A stretch of DNA of 64,000 bases from Semisulcospira habei (GCA_036245525.1 BTPG01000003.1:136898640-136962639), one strand, 5' to 3'. Shown: positions 20,356 to 32,754, counted from the first letter of the stretch. Notes: generated from the sequence alone by a model not told the origin. Made by a program: numbers and translations.

Positions 20356-20650
20356 GTAGGCCCGATGACCTTTTGCGCATTGGGAAACAGCTACTAAAAT
20401 TCGCGAACTTCTGATTATCTTTGATATTTACTGACAAAGGATGTAAGTTCATAAATCCTGTCAATCATAAAATGCAGCGGCGTTTGTTCGAAAACACAGC
20501 AGTCTACGCTGTTTTGGCATGCACGTTAGTATTTCCCGTCGCATCTTTTACCATGTGACCTGACTTGAACGTCTTGTGTCTGCAGGCTCCTGGGCTGCAT
20601 CAATAATGTCAATAATGCGCCAAGCTAAGCTGACACTGCCCTTGAACTCT
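20306..20650 (+). pseudogene. Broken copy of the IFI27-like hydrophobic exon with its upstream intron
   Basis: (GA)n at 20306-20354, a half GC palindrome (20360-20384) and the following intron text (CTACTAAAATT, GGATGTAAGTTCAT, AAACGTTTGTT-like, ACCTGACTT-GA-ACGTCTT) match the intron end of IFI27-like gene B at 59360-59780 in order. After the acceptor ending 20585 the exon reads G-SWAASIMS, like gene B's G-SYAASIMS. It then switches at about 20617 into GCGCCAAGCTAAGCT...CCCTTGAA, which is half of the hairpin element seen at 60079-60162. The exon is therefore truncated to about ten codons by a palindromic element or a rearrangement through it. Confidence 0.75.
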
Positions 20651-20889
20651 CACAGTCGTTAAAGGACAGCAGTTTCCCCTCTATTCCTACCCCCCCTCCC
20701 TCTCAACACACCCCTCCCCCCCCCCCCCCCCCCCGTCAATATTAGGACTGGATCTGGGGGAGAAAGTATTAAACATAAGTTAATGATAATTATGCACCCA
20801 AATCTGTCTTCAATGCTCGGGTCACGATTAATGAAAATAAAAGAGCCGAAAGCCGTTGTTCGAGTGTCGTCTGTACAATTGCAGGAATA

Positions 20890-21050
20890 AATGACGGAAC
20901 ATCTACAGAAAATAGATATGAGATACTTTCATAACTACAGAAAATATGAGACACCTGCATAACTGCAGCAAATATGAGATACTTGCGTAACTACAGACAA
21001 TATGAGATAAATTGAATAACTACAGAAATATGAGATACTTGCATAACTTT
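20890..21050. repeat. ~35 bp minisatellite (AACTACAGAAAATATGAGA)
   Basis: Four to five imperfect units of ATGAGATACTTNCATAACTACAGAAAAT. Non-coding. Confidence 0.7.
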
Positions 21051-21346
21051 GTGTGTGTAGAAAGTCATGCATGTCTTGGTTTCTGCTTGTTGTTGTTATT
21101 GGGATTTAACGCCGAGCAGGCGACTAAGGCCATCTCACGGCGAGATGGGTAAAACTCTGGTCAGCCAGACAAAAAGAAAGGTCTTAAAACAGGATGTAAA
21201 TATATCTTAAAAATGTCATGCTAAAATATCGTACAAATAAAAAAAGAAAAAAAAAAAAGAAAAGAAAAGAAAAACCAAACAGAAAACCGTCTACAAACTC
21301 TCAAAAAGGGCAGAATAGTGGAAAAATTCACATAGTCTATAAATGC

Positions 21347-22090
21347 TCAGATCTGCTTAAAAATATTGCATTCTCTCAAGAAATTGAAGATTTTGTCCGG
21401 GGGAACAGGTTTAAAATCACTATGAACAGTCTGTGTTTCAGGGACAGGGTCATTGTGGGTATCGTTGGCAGCAGAATCTGCGATCCTGTTGCCTTCGATG
21501 CCCACATGCCCTGGGACCCAAATAAAAATGATGTCATAATATTCCTTCATCAAGTCCGCGTAAAGCTCTCGAATCTGCACCAGCAGGGGGTGGTCTGTTC
21601 CTGCGCCCTGAAGGGCCTGCAGGGCAGAAAAAGAGTCGGACAAAATCAGGAAGTTCCTTTCCCGAGACTGATAGGCATGCCTAAGCGCCAGCAGAATTGC
21701 CTGCAGTTCTGCACTAAATACAGAGGAATGGTCAGGGAGGCGGAGCTTAAATAGTCGTCTAGGATGGCGAGAAGACACTGCAGCCGCAGCCACTCTCCCA
21801 TCCTCAGACTTGGACCCATCCGTACAAATACGACAATAGCCAGGAAAACCTGAAAGGAGTTCATTGAGGCTCTGTTGGTAGTATGGCTTCTTGTGGGCGG
21901 TCAAGTCCAGCAAGATGTCAGGAACTGGTAATAGCCAGGGTGGAGTGATGTGTTGCAGAGATTCCGAAACTTTGTCCAGGTCCACTCCGGCCGCCCTGCA
22001 GATGAGGTCGGACACGGAAGGAAAGTGGACGGACAGCTCCCGGATGGGCATCGTAAATCTCTGCAAACGACGGGTTAAAAACACAATCAT
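21347..22090 (-). CDS. RNase H domain of the I-clade LINE
   Basis: About 247 residues are open. RNase H motifs are present: ICTDGSKSEDGRVAAA (first Asp), SVFSAELQAILLAL (Glu), LILSDSFSALQAL (second Asp) and IWVPGHVGIEGNRIADSAA (His and final Asp). A C-terminal RNase H is the mark of the I group among LINEs; it removes RNA from the RNA/DNA hybrid during reverse transcription. The listed N-terminal residues belong to the RT-RNase H linker. Confidence 0.8.
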   Translation of the reverse strand: MIVFLTRRLQRFTMPIRELSVHFPSVSDLICRAAGVDLDKVSESLQHITPPWLLPVPDILLDLTAHKKPYYQQSLNELLSGFPGYCRICTDGSKSEDGRVAAAAVSSRHPRRLFKLRLPDHSSVFSAELQAILLALRHAYQSRERNFLILSDSFSALQALQGAGTDHPLLVQIRELYADLMKEYYDIIFIWVPGHVGIEGNRIADSAANDTHNDPVPETQTVHSDFKPVPPDKIFNFLRECNIFKQI

Positions 22091-22421
22091 AGGCAGGATT
22101 GTCTGAATGGGCCTTCAGCTTCAGAACGTAGCTGAGCATGAGGCGGATGTGGCGGAGCTTGAGAGAAGGCTCCCCTGCCTCGGCATACAGACTAGGAACT
22201 GGAAATGTCCTGAAGGCCCCCAGACATATTCGCAGACCTTGATGGTGAATTGTGTTCAGACGCTGTAGAACAGACTTGGAAGCAGAGCCACATTCACAGA
22301 GCCGTAATCCAGTTTGGACCGAACAAGAGCCCGGTACAGTCGAAGTAAGACAATGCGATCTGCACCCCAGTCAGTACGACCAACGACACGAAGAACGTCG
22401 AGGGCCTTCTGACAAGAGGTT

Positions 22422-22874
22422 CTAAGGTAACGAATAATGGTTGCAGAAGGTCAGTCTTTTGTCAAAGATGACCCCCAGAAACTTTACCTCCTCGGCCACC
22501 TTAATTGGCACTCCAGCAATGCTCAGGCTAGGTTCTGGAAAAAATTTCGTCTGGTTAGTAAAATGCACGCAGACTGTCTTGGAGGGCGAGAACGTGAATC
22601 CGTTGAGAGACACCCAACCCTGGATGCGATCAACGCACAGCTGCAAGCGCCTCTCAAGGGACGCAAGTCCTCGACCTCGTGCACACAAAGCAAAGTCGTC
22701 CACAAACAAAGAGCATACAGAATCATCCTCGACGGCCTTTACAATGTTATTTATTTTAATGCTAAATAAAACAGGAGATAAAATGCTGCCATGCGGGACA
22801 CCTATCTCCTGTTCAAAGGAGTCGGAGAGGGTGAAGCCAACACGGACAAGGAACAACCGGTTAGACAAAAACAA
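22422..22874 (-). pseudogene. RT palm fragment of the I-clade LINE (FVDD)
   Basis: Contains GVPHGSILSPVLFSIKINNI, the FVDD catalytic pair and KFLGVIFDKRLTF, the usual I/R1-like motif order. Flanking RT segments at 22875-23265 are in other frames, so the ORF is broken. Confidence 0.75.
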
Positions 22875-23375
22875 ATTGTGAATAAAAACAGGCAGGTGCC
22901 CTTTAAACCCATGTCCGACAAATCAGACATTATACCATACTTCCAGGTAGTGTCATATGCCTTCTTAAGATAAAAGAAAATTGCATAAACATGCTGCTTG
23001 TTGACAAAAGCATCTCGGATAAACGACTCAAAGCGGACTAGATGGTCAGTTGTATTACGGAAGCGTCGGAAACCGCACCGGAGGTCTGTTACTCAAGATG
23101 CCACACCAGGCGGGCGTTGAACAAGCGTTCCATAGTTTTACATAAACACGATGTCAAAGCGATTGGCCGGTAGTTGCCCGGGTCGGAAGGAATCTTACCC
23201 GGCTTGCGGATTGGCACAACCACAGCCTGGTGCCAAGATGGCGGAAAATGACCGGTTATCCAGATATAATAATAATAATAATTACGGTATTTATAATGCG
23301 CTTATCGTATAATAATTATAACTCTAAGCGCGCACTCACAACTCGCGCAATCATGCGCACGCTTTAGACAATGAC

Positions 23376-25277
23376 TCACGTACCACAAATGGTGAAATAC
23401 ATTACGACGGTCAGCTTGGGATCGGGAGTGTGGTGATATAGTGCTAAAACTGTTGAAAGAGGTGAGTTTTGAGGGCGGACTGGAAGGAGGAGAGAGAGTG
23501 TTTCTGACGGAGAGAGAGTGGGAGAGTGTTCCAGGTGGATGGACCGTAGACGGAGAAGGAGCGGGGGCCGAAAGTGTTGAGTTTGGTGCGAGGGATGTGG
23601 AGGCGGAGAGGGTCGGAGGCAGAGCGGAGGGAGCGGGAAGGTGTGTAGGGGTGAAGTAAGTTGGAGAGATAGGCAGGAGCGCAGTTGTTCAGGGATTTGT
23701 AGCAGAGAGACAGAATTTTTGTATTGGATGCGTTGGGGGATGGGGAGCCAGTGAAGTAGTTTGAGCAGGGGAGTGACGTGGTCGGATTTTTTCTTTCTGA
23801 GGACGAGGCGGGCAGCATTGTTCTGGACGCGTTGGAGAGTGAAAGTGGTGGAGTGAGGGAGGCCGGAAAGGAGAGAGTTGCAGTAGTCGATGCGAGATAA
23901 GATGAGAGAGACAGCAAGTTTGGTGGCAGCTTCGGTGGTGAGGTATTTTCTGATCTGACTGATGCGGCGGAGGTGGAAATAGCATGCCTGGGCCGTGGCG
24001 GAGACGAAGCTGGTCATGGACAGAGAGGAATCGAGGATGACGCCGAGGTTCTTGGCCGAGTCAGAGAGGGAGATGGGGGTGCTATCGAGTTGAAGGTGGA
24101 GAGAGGGAGGGAGCTGGGAGAGTTTCTGGCGAGTGCCTACCAGCATGGCTTCCGTTTTGTCGTCGTTCAGTTTAAGCTTGTTTGCTGTCATCCAGTTTTT
24201 CACGTCTTCGTAGCAGTCAGCCGTTCGAGTCAGTAGTGACTGAGTGTTGTCGAGTTTGTCTTTGTCTAGCAGTTGTGAGTCGTCAGCGTAGAGGTGGTGG
24301 TGTATGCGGTGAGACTGGATGATATTGGACAGAGGAGAGGTATAGAGTGTGAAAAGGACCGGACCCAGGACGGACCCCTGTGGAACTCCGCAGGAGAGCG
24401 TGACTGGGTTGGAAGAGACGCCGTTGGTGGTGACGGACTGCTGTCTGTCGGAGAGGTAGGAGAGAAACCAGGAGTGAGCAGAGTCAGTGATGCCGAAGGA
24501 GTGGTGGAGTCGGTGGAGGAGGATAGAGTGGTCTATAGTGTCAAAGGCGGCAGAGAGATCGAGTAGTGTAAGAAGAGAGATGTTGCCCGAGTCGGTGGAG
24601 AGAAGCAGATCGTTTAAGATATGTAGAAGGGCTGTTTCAGTGCTGTGATGTTTGCGATAGGCAGACTGGAATGGACTGAGCAGGTTGTTGTCGGTGAGGT
24701 GGAGGTTGAGCTGGTTGAGAACAACCTTCTCAAGAAGCTTGGACAGGAAAGAGAGATTGGAGACTGGACGATAGTTCTTGAGTTCGTTCGGGTCGAGGTT
24801 GTGTTTTTTGAGGAGAGGACGGACGATGGCGGACTTGAAGATATCGGGGACGGAGCCGTTTTCTAGAGATGCGTTGATGATGTCGGTAATGAAAGGCAGA
24901 AGTTTTGGAAGGCCGTCACGGTAGAGAGAGGCTGGGAGGGGGTCTAGTTCGCAGGTTTTGAAGGGCATGGACTTTATGATCTTGAGGACTTCATCCTGAG
25001 AGACGGGGCGGAAGGACGAGAGGGGAGTGCCGGAAAAGGTGGGGTCGGGAGGGCAAGGCGGAGAAGGCAGAGTGTCGAGTGCGTTGCGCAGAGTTTGGAT
25101 TTTGTCCGAAAAATAGTTAGAAAATGCGGACGGGAGTTCTTCTTTACTGTGTGTGTTGGGGAGAGGAGAGTCTTTGGAAGTGCCTAGGAGTGTGTTCATG
25201 GTGGCGTAGAGGGTTTTGGAAGAAGTGGATTCCAGGATTTGGTTTTGAAGGTGTTTGCGTTTAGAGTCGAAGATCAT
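23376..25277 (-). CDS. Reverse transcriptase of the nested LINE (YADD)
   Basis: A long ORF with ELKNYRPVSNLSFLSKLLEK, AYRKHHSTETALLHIL, LLDLSAAFDTIDH, CGVPQGSVLGPVLF and catalytic YADD (near 24280), then the thumb with YCNSLLSGLP and LLHWLP. A frameshift near 23720 moves the true C-terminus into the frame ending at 23444 (KTHLFQQF). Apart from this and the endonuclease-RT break it is well preserved, so it is a fairly recent insertion. Confidence 0.88.
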   Translation of the reverse strand: MIFDSKRKHLQNQILESTSSKTLYATMNTLLGTSKDSPLPNTHSKEELPSAFSNYFSDKIQTLRNALDTLPSPPCPPDPTFSGTPLSSFRPVSQDEVLKIIKSMPFKTCELDPLPASLYRDGLPKLLPFITDIINASLENGSVPDIFKSAIVRPLLKKHNLDPNELKNYRPVSNLSFLSKLLEKVVLNQLNLHLTDNNLLSPFQSAYRKHHSTETALLHILNDLLLSTDSGNISLLTLLDLSAAFDTIDHSILLHRLHHSFGITDSAHSWFLSYLSDRQQSVTTNGVSSNPVTLSCGVPQGSVLGPVLFTLYTSPLSNIIQSHRIHHHLYADDSQLLDKDKLDNTQSLLTRTADCYEDVKNWMTANKLKLNDDKTEAMLVGTRQKLSQLPPSLHLQLDSTPISLSDSAKNLGVILDSSLSMTSFVSATAQACYFHLRRISQIRKYLTTEAATKLAVSLILSRIDYCNSLLSGLPHSTTFTLQRVQNNAARLVLRKKKSDHVTPLLKLLHWLPIPQRIQYKNSVSLLQIPEQLRSCLSLQLTSPLHTFPLPPLCLRPSPPPHPSHQTQHFRPPLLLRLRSIHLEHSPTLSPSETLSLLLPVRPQNSPLSTVLALYHHTPDPKLTVVMYFTICGT

Positions 25278-25323
25278 TTTGCAGACTTTGGATCTAGTTG
25301 TGAACGGTGAGGTCAGATGAGCG

Positions 25324-26258
25324 CTAGCGGCGTTCCGCTTGTCGGCGCTCGCGCTTGGCCTCGGCTATGTCGTCAGTGAGCCAGGGGGAGGGGAGTCGGT
25401 TGGGTATGGAGCAGGTGGTGACAGGGGCATGGGTGTCTAGAAGTTTTCGAAGGGAGGAATCGAAATGGGATGCAAGATCGGGGGAGGGGGCGGGGTCCGA
25501 AAGAAGGTCGACAGCTTCGTCGAAGAAGCTCTCGCGGTTGACAGATTTTATTTTGCGACGAGAGACAATGAGCTTGGTTTTTTTCGGAGGAGGTAGGTTG
25601 AGGGAGACGAGAATAGCGAGGTGGTCAGAGGGAAGCACAGAGGAGGTGTCAGAGTCGAGAAAGAGTTGATCGGAGGTGCGGGTGATGATCCAGTCGAGGG
25701 TGTGGCCGAGCCGGTGGGTGGGTTTAGTGATGTGTTGTGTAAGAGTGTGGTTTGAAAGTGACGTGCAAAGGCGTTTTGTGTCAGGGTGGTCGGGTTTGTC
25801 AAAGTGGAAGTTAAAGTCGCCTAGAAGGATGTGTTTTCCGGGTCGTGTGCTGTAGTGGTCAAGGAGGAGGTCAAACTCGGTGAGGAACATGGAGTTTGTG
25901 AGTTTGTTTTGAGAGCTTGGAGGGGGGCGATAGATACATGAGAAGATGAGGGACTGACCAGGGAGTGTTGCTACGGTCTCGACAGATTCAAAGGAAGGAT
26001 GGGCAAAAGGGAGAGACTGAGAGAAGGAGAGGTGAGCCGAAAGACAGTCCCTGTAGATGATGGCAATGCCACCCCCTCTGGAAGCACGCGGGAAGGAGGC
26101 CAGGCGGTAGCCACTCGGAGTGACGCTGGCGATAATGGGTTCATCGCCAGCTGAGCGGAGCCACGTTTCGGTGATCACGACAACATCTAGGTCATTGTCT
26201 AGAATGAAATCTGAAATCACGTCAGCTTTGCCATCTTTGCAGACAGACTGTGCATTGT
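25324..26258 (-). CDS. APE-type endonuclease domain of the nested LINE
   Basis: Motifs of the exonuclease-endonuclease-phosphatase fold: VVVITETWLRS (metal-binding Glu), GGGIAIIYRD, IFSCIYRPPPSS, HILLGDFNFHFD (Asp-Asn pair), DWIITRT and the terminal VLPSDHLAILV (Ser-Asp-His). It nicks target DNA to prime reverse transcription. It lacks the first ~10 residues and is joined at its N-terminus to outer-LINE codons. Stop at 25324; the RT begins in another frame about 45 bp on. Confidence 0.85.
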
Positions 26259-27450
26259 TATGGTTAAAGGCCTTGAGAAGTACAAGGAAGAAATCCTCGG
26301 GCAGATGTGTTAGGAGCTGATAGTGGATGGCATCTAGTCCAGCAGCACAGTCATTACATTTCTGCATGGCTTGCTGCAATTCTGAAAATGACAAAGGGGC
26401 ATTATAGTCTTCCGAGTTATCTGATTTAAAATCACAAGAACAAGACTCTCGCTTCTCCTTTCTCTCTGGAAGAAGGGTGAATAATGCTCTGTCGAAGAAT
26501 TATGGGCAATGGTGGAGGCAAGCAATTTGGCCACAGCCTTTTTATCTGTGACCAAACTGGCACCATCTCTAAGATGGCCCACAGAAGCCGAGCCACCAGT
26601 GCCCCTAATTCTTCGAACAGCCTTCCAGACTTTCTGGGACTGAGTCCTAGAAGATAAAGATGAGACGAAACGTCTCCAGGAAGCACGGCGTTCACGTTTA
26701 AAAATGTAACCGGCTTTCGCCCTCTGTCTTTTAAAGGTTAAAATATTCGCTTGCGACGGATTACGAAAAGCACGTCGCTGAGCAGATGTGCGCGTTTTGG
26801 GGGCCTTCCGGCACTCTTCATTGAACCATGGTACTCTCGGCTTCCGAGGAACAGATGTGGAAGTTCTAGGGATGGTTTCACCTGCTACGTCCAACAAAAT
26901 AGAAGTAAAACAAGAAACAGTTTTTTTCAGCTGACATGACCACCTCCTCTGTAAGACTAGACTGACAGAGGGAGGCGAACAGAGGCCAATTAGCTTTCTT
27001 GAGATTCCAGCGCCCCACTGGCGATTCCTCCCCACAGCTGACCGATGACAGGACTACTGGGAAGTGGTCACTACCACACAGGTCGACGTGAAACCTTCCA
27101 GTCAAAGTGCAACATGACAGAAGTATCACACACTTTGAGGTCTAGAACAGAACTAGATCCTGAACCTGGGTTAGAGTACGTAGGTGAGCCATCATTAAAG
27201 ACACATAGGTTAAGTTGAAAAAAAAATCTTCTAACAACTGACCTCTGCCATCATAGTGGTCACTACCCCAGAGGTGAGCGTGACCGTTAAAATCTCCCAT
27301 GATAATAAAGGGAGGGGGCAGCTGATCTACCAAGTTAAAAATATCATTACTACAGACCCGCAGGGATGGTGGCAGGTAAACACTGCATATAGGCCCTGCG
27401 AGATTTAGTTTTCTGACCATACCGCACAAACAATTCAAAACAGTTCATGA
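26259..27450 (-). mobile_element. I-clade LINE, 5' part: endonuclease and RT fingers
   Basis: The minus strand from about 27450 shows endonuclease motifs PPFIIMGDFNGHAHLWGS and, in a second frame, GSDHFPVVL (27129-26878). A spacer and then SFSELQQAMQKCNDCAAGLD, the RT start, run up to the nested insertion. Several frame changes (near 27180, 26900, 26400) and 5' truncation inside the endonuclease show it is dead. Confidence 0.75.
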
Positions 27451-28081
<631 letters not shown>

Positions 28082-28289
28082 CACATATGCAACATGCACA
28101 TGAACAATTACAATGTCACAAAAGTTACAATAACCATAAAAAACCAATACAAACAAAACTCAAAACATTCAACCCGAAAACAAACACTAATACAATCAAA
28201 TTACATAAACATAAAAAACAATTAAATAGACAACAAGTTTGCTGCAGATATTTTAGTCTAACAAGTTACCAACCTATATGTTAGTAAAA

Positions 28290-30740
28290 TTTTCATAGTG
28301 TGCCCATTTTAATTTAAAGTCTGTGTGTTTAATGTTCAGTTTTGCATTGTGCTTTTCAATCGTATACCTGTCTTATTGTTCTCTACGAAAATGTCGCACC
28401 GTTGGCCTTGTCTTCCTTATTCTACATTTATAAATATAGAATTTTGCCATCAGTATTATCAAATCAAAAACTTTATCTGTTTTAAAGTTAGTATCGTTTC
28501 CAAAAAGTATAAGTCTTTCGCTGAAACTGAAACAATCTACATTATCACATTTTTCACCCATAACGCTTGCTAAGTTTGTTCCCAAAAGGATTGTACATAA
28601 CCGCATTTCCAAAATATATGCTCAATACTTTCTCTTTTGTTCGTGCAAAAAGTACACTTGTCTGAACTTTGAATATCAATTTTTTGCATAATTATATTTG
28701 TGCCAATAATTCTATGAAGAATTCTGGTCTGAAACCACTTCAGTTTAACGTCTTTTACCTGTTACAGTTTCTGCAAAGTTTTCTTCCAGTCCATATCACA
28801 GCTAAGTTCTTTATCCCATGTATCTAAACTTTGTGGATTTTCGTTATTCATTGTGAAGATTTCATAATAACGTTTTGAGCCCTTTTGCACGGAATAAAGA
28901 AGTTGCAAGGATTTTGGTTTATCATTCATATCGTTATTTTTAATGTGGATGTTAGTGTTGCGAATATATTTTTATATAGCTTGAATGGACCCTGCAAATA
29001 TAAGAAAATCGATGTTTACATCATATTTTGTTTTAAATTCAGTTTATTTCCTCGGCTGCCCTACTTCATTATAGAACTGTCCAATGCAGTATATCCCTTT
29101 TTTTGCCCATTGTTTATACAAAATACATTTGTTTCCAATCTTAATAGTATCATTAAAAAAGACGGGCTCCGCCAACACTTCTTCTGGCGTATTTGGTTCC
29201 ACTTTGCACCTAAACTCCTTATAAGCACACAGAACATCTTTCCAGAACAAATTTATGTGCTTTATTTTGTTGTATAATTCTGGACCACATTAACCAGGTG
29301 CTTGAGATCTGGATATGTATTAAGGATAACATGTTTCCATCTGTGACTTGTGCTGTTAAATGTTCTAATCCAGCTGCTTTTGAACGCTCTCATATACTGC
29401 TTTAAATTTGGAATACTGATTCCTCCGTTTCGTAAAGTTCTTGTTGCAACTATTCTTTTTATTTTGTCCGTTTTTTTATATCCCATACAAATCTGAAGCA
29501 CAGTGTTTGCAACTCTTTAACGTGTTTATCCGGTGGGTTAAGGAACAAAATCTATAGGTAGACCAGTTTTGATAAGATCAATGATTTTAACACAGCGACT
29601 CTGCGTAAAGGTGTAATTGGCCTCTTTAGGTACATTTTCATAAGCACTTTTATCTCAATATACTTGTCTTTAAAGTTTCAAAGATGACAGCTCTTTAAAT
29701 AATTTGTCAGCCAAATGCCTAAGACTTTAAACTCTGGTGGGTTCCAGTTTAATTTAATGTATGGCAAATATCTGACTGTGGAGTTTTTCTTACTACCCAG
29801 CCAAATAGCATCAGTTTTCCCAAAATTTAGACGCAAACCCAAACAGGTGCTAAATTTATTTAAAGTGTCAATAACTGCCTCGAAGTATTGTGTACCTCCG
29901 TCAAGAAAAATGTGTGTGTCGTCCGCAAACTGTGTTATTTTATGTTCTTTGTCTTCTGTATAAATACCTTTAATATTTGTATTCTGTTTTATCATTAGTG
30001 CTAATATTTCTACACACATTATGAAAATATAAGGTGAGACCGGGTCTCCCTGTCTGCAGCCGCGCTCGATGTTAAATCATTGAGATATATTACCATTAAC
30101 TAACACAGCGGATTTAATTTTAGTGTAGAAGATGTTAATCCATTTGAAAATGTCTCGTCCAAAGCCAAAGGCCTTTAATACTTGATGCATGAATTTCCAG
30201 TCAATTGAATCAAACGCTTTTTCAAAATCAAGGCTGAGGAGCAAACCCTGCTTGTTTATTCGTTTAGGTAGTTTATAATGTCATAGACTAACCTGATATT
30301 GTCCCCGATAAATCTGTTTGCCATGAATCCGGTTTGGTCTTCATTTATTATGCGTGGTAATACAGTTTTTATTCTCGATACTATACAGGCTGACCCAATC
30401 TTATAGACGAAGTTAAGCAGAGTTACTAATATAATCTCTAGGTTTGTCTCCTTTAGGTAGACAAATAATTATCTCTTCCTTTTGTGTCTGAGACAGTTCG
30501 CCACATCTGAAAGCTTCGTTTAGGGACCTCACAATAAACTGTCCTAATCTTCTCCCCCAAAATTTGAAGAATTCAACTGTGAACCCGTCTGTACCTGGAC
30601 TCTTTCCATTTTTCATTCTTTTTAATGCTGAGGCGGCCTCCGTTATATCTATCTCGCCCTCTAGTGCGTCCGACTCACTTTTTATTAGCTTTGGAATGCT
30701 TGTAACCATTTCCTCTATTTTACAGTTGTCTATATTCCTT
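28290..30740 (-). mobile_element. L1/Tx1-like LINE, degenerate
   Basis: Minus-strand segments in order: MKNGKSPGTDGFTVEFFKFW (30630-30550), LPKGDKPRDY, then a broken stretch, LSLDFEKAFDSIDW (30240), CRQGDPVSPYIF (30060), FADDTHIF (29910), VLGIW, RTLRNGGISIPNLKQY (29430), KGIYCIGQF (29090), and a C-terminal zinc-binding-like CTFC...EHIFW segment near 28600-28660. KNNKSPGTDG and QGDPxSP wording is typical of L1 and Tx1 RTs rather than CR1. Multiple stops and frameshifts. Confidence 0.8.
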
Positions 30741-30957
30741 AAATGCTATATAGATTTTCCAAAAACATTTTGGCTGACCTTTCTCAAAGATCGAGGACAC
30801 AAAAACGAAAACAAAGGACATAATTCATCATTTTTCTAGGTTTTTTTCCCCCCAGATGCTATTACAGTTGTACACATTTAGAGGTCAAACATGGACCACA
30901 GGTTGCTTTGGAGAAGGCATTTATGTGCGTGCTTGGTTTGTGGACTAGTCTGATAGG

Positions 30958-31020
30958 TTAGTTAGTTAGTTACTTGGGTTTTTATCGCCGAGCAGGCGAC
31001 TAAGGTCATCTCACGGCGGT
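30958..31020 (-). repeat. I-clade LINE 3'-end fragment
   Basis: ATCGCCGAGCAGGCGACTAA and GGTCATCTCACGGCG match the 3' end at 21107-21146 of the I-clade LINE. TTAGTTAGTTAGTTA precedes it, and a similar tag is at 12675. Confidence 0.65.
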
Positions 31021-31639
31021 AGTCTGATAGGTCAAGGGAACAAAAGGTCAACACATACATAATAATGCCTGCTTTCAGACAAAATCTCAGGTATTTTAGC
31101 CAGTTTTAATAAGATTTTACTTACAAATAGCTTATATTAAGATATGCCCATGCATACTAATTTGGGTGATTTCTCTGAAAGGTCATGGGTCAACATATGA
31201 AATCAAAATACCTAAGTTTATGCAATGTATTTTTCCAGGTACTTTTCGTAGGCGATAACAATGAAACACGTCCAATGACTTGGCTCATACACATCTTTGA
31301 ATTGTTCACTGTAAGCGGAACTGATATGATAACGTTTTGCCAATCCCTATCGGTGAGGCCAAGGTCACGTCGGCCATACTTGGTTTTGGTCTGCTTATGC
31401 AAAGTCTCAGATTCTATTCGACCGATTTGGTTCAAATTTGGTGAAATAGTAGATATTAAACACAAAAATGTTGAGGTGCAAGAAATGCATCGGTCTGTGT
31501 AAGGTCACCCAAACAATCGGTATACAGAATATGGTAACGGTCGTTTTTAATATTGGTTGCCATGGCAACATTAAGCAAAATCGTCGATGCCCCAGGTGTG
31601 GAATTTTCTTCTATTACGATTTTATACCGCCATGCCAAA

Positions 31640-32250
31640 TGCTTATTGTGAGAGTCCGTAAGACTGAGCATGTCACACCTATCTGGAAGTCCTTTCACTG
31701 GCTACCTGTGTCCTCACGTATTCAGTACAAAGTTATGTCAACCTGTTTTAACTGCCTTTCAGGCACCAGCCCAGAATACTTGTCCTCTTTGCTGCACGTC
31801 CTCTTTGCTGCACCCTCTCGTGAGCTCCGCTCCTCTTCTGATAAACGGAAGTTGTGTGTACCTTCAGTCCAAACTAAAACATTTGGTCAGCGCACTTTTG
31901 TCACTAAAGCCCCAGTGTTATGGAATACACTTCCTCTTGAGCTGAGGTCAGAAACAGCGAGTCAGTCTCTGACTTCAAGAGGTCGTTGAAAACTCACCTC
32001 TTCAAGCTTTACTTTGAATAACTGCCAGTGTTTGATGCCTTATTTGTAGTTCTGTAATCCTCTTTGTTTAGACTGAATGTTAATTAGAATATAAATTATT
32101 ATGTATGTATTGTTGTTTAGTTTATTGTAAAAGTGGTGTGTTCGGGCATTGTGTTTTGTTTGTTAGGTGCATTTGTCATTGTATTTTTATTTTTGTGTAC
32201 AGATTGTAAAGCGCTTAGAGCTTCTGAGTAAGATTAAGCGCTATATAAAC

Positions 32251-32317
<67 letters not shown>
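31640..32317 (+). mobile_element. CR1/L2-like LINE 3' fragment with (ATT)n tail
   Basis: Plus-strand RT C-terminus: VRKTEHVTPIWKSFHWLPVS, then YLSSLL, TFGQRTFVTKAPVLWNTLP in shifted frames, ending about 32020. The 3' UTR has AAGCGCTTAGAGC and AAGCGCTATATAAACA immediately before ATT repeats (32251-32317). 5'-truncated, as most LINE copies are. Confidence 0.8.
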
Positions 32318-32754
32318 AGAGTACTTTATTATCTCGAAAAGAGAAATTCGTCTCGCCACCTCAGGTGCAACTCGCAATCACACACACTCACACAACAGTT
32401 TACAAACAAATGGACAATAACATAGCTACAAAATGGACAATGACTCCGGACAAGGGAAGCCCGTCGCCAAGGCATCTAAAGGCCGGCGCCAGTGACCTCA
32501 TCCCGATCCGAACCTGCCTGACAAAAACAGAATACTAAGACAACCCTATGTCTCCTGAACACACTATTAGAATTTATGTTCTTTCGTAAAGTTCCTACTT
32601 GACTAAAGCTAGTACATGAAATACAAGTTAACAACAGAAACAAAATACCGTCGACAGAGAAATGATCTCAGATCTAGGCTACATAAAAACAGCAGTCAAA
32701 GCTGCACCTGGGGGCAATCGGCCCATAATGCATGATTCTGCCATAACAGATCGG

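Larger units (their letters stand above)
21095..23265 (-). mobile_element. I-clade LINE, 3' part: RT, RNase H and 3' end
   Basis: The minus strand from the junction at about 23265 reads ITGHFPPSWHQAVVVPIRKP and GNYRPIALTS (RT motif 2), then an interval with frame breaks, then GVPHGSILSPVLF and the FVDD catalytic box at 22700-22800. The RNase H follows. The 3' terminus carries GGGATTTAACGCCGAGCAGG and CGACTAAGGCCATCTCACGG at 21107-21146, also found at about 30980-31017. Its 5' part continues at 26259 beyond a nested LINE. Confidence 0.8.
23266..26258 (-). mobile_element. CR1/L2-like LINE nested inside the I-clade LINE
   Basis: This ~3.0 kb insertion splits the outer RT between the codons for AFNH and IWITGH; removing it restores the outer reading across the junction. 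It carries an endonuclease (25324-26258), an RT (23376-25277) and an (ATT)n tail at 23266-23281 with GCGCTTAT just inside. It is slightly 5'-truncated, starting within the first endonuclease motif (NAQSV). Confidence 0.9.

Noticed and set aside
23441..25802. Long plus-strand ORFs (Glu/Gly/Val-rich)
   Set aside because: Antisense shadows of the nested LINE RT and endonuclease frames.
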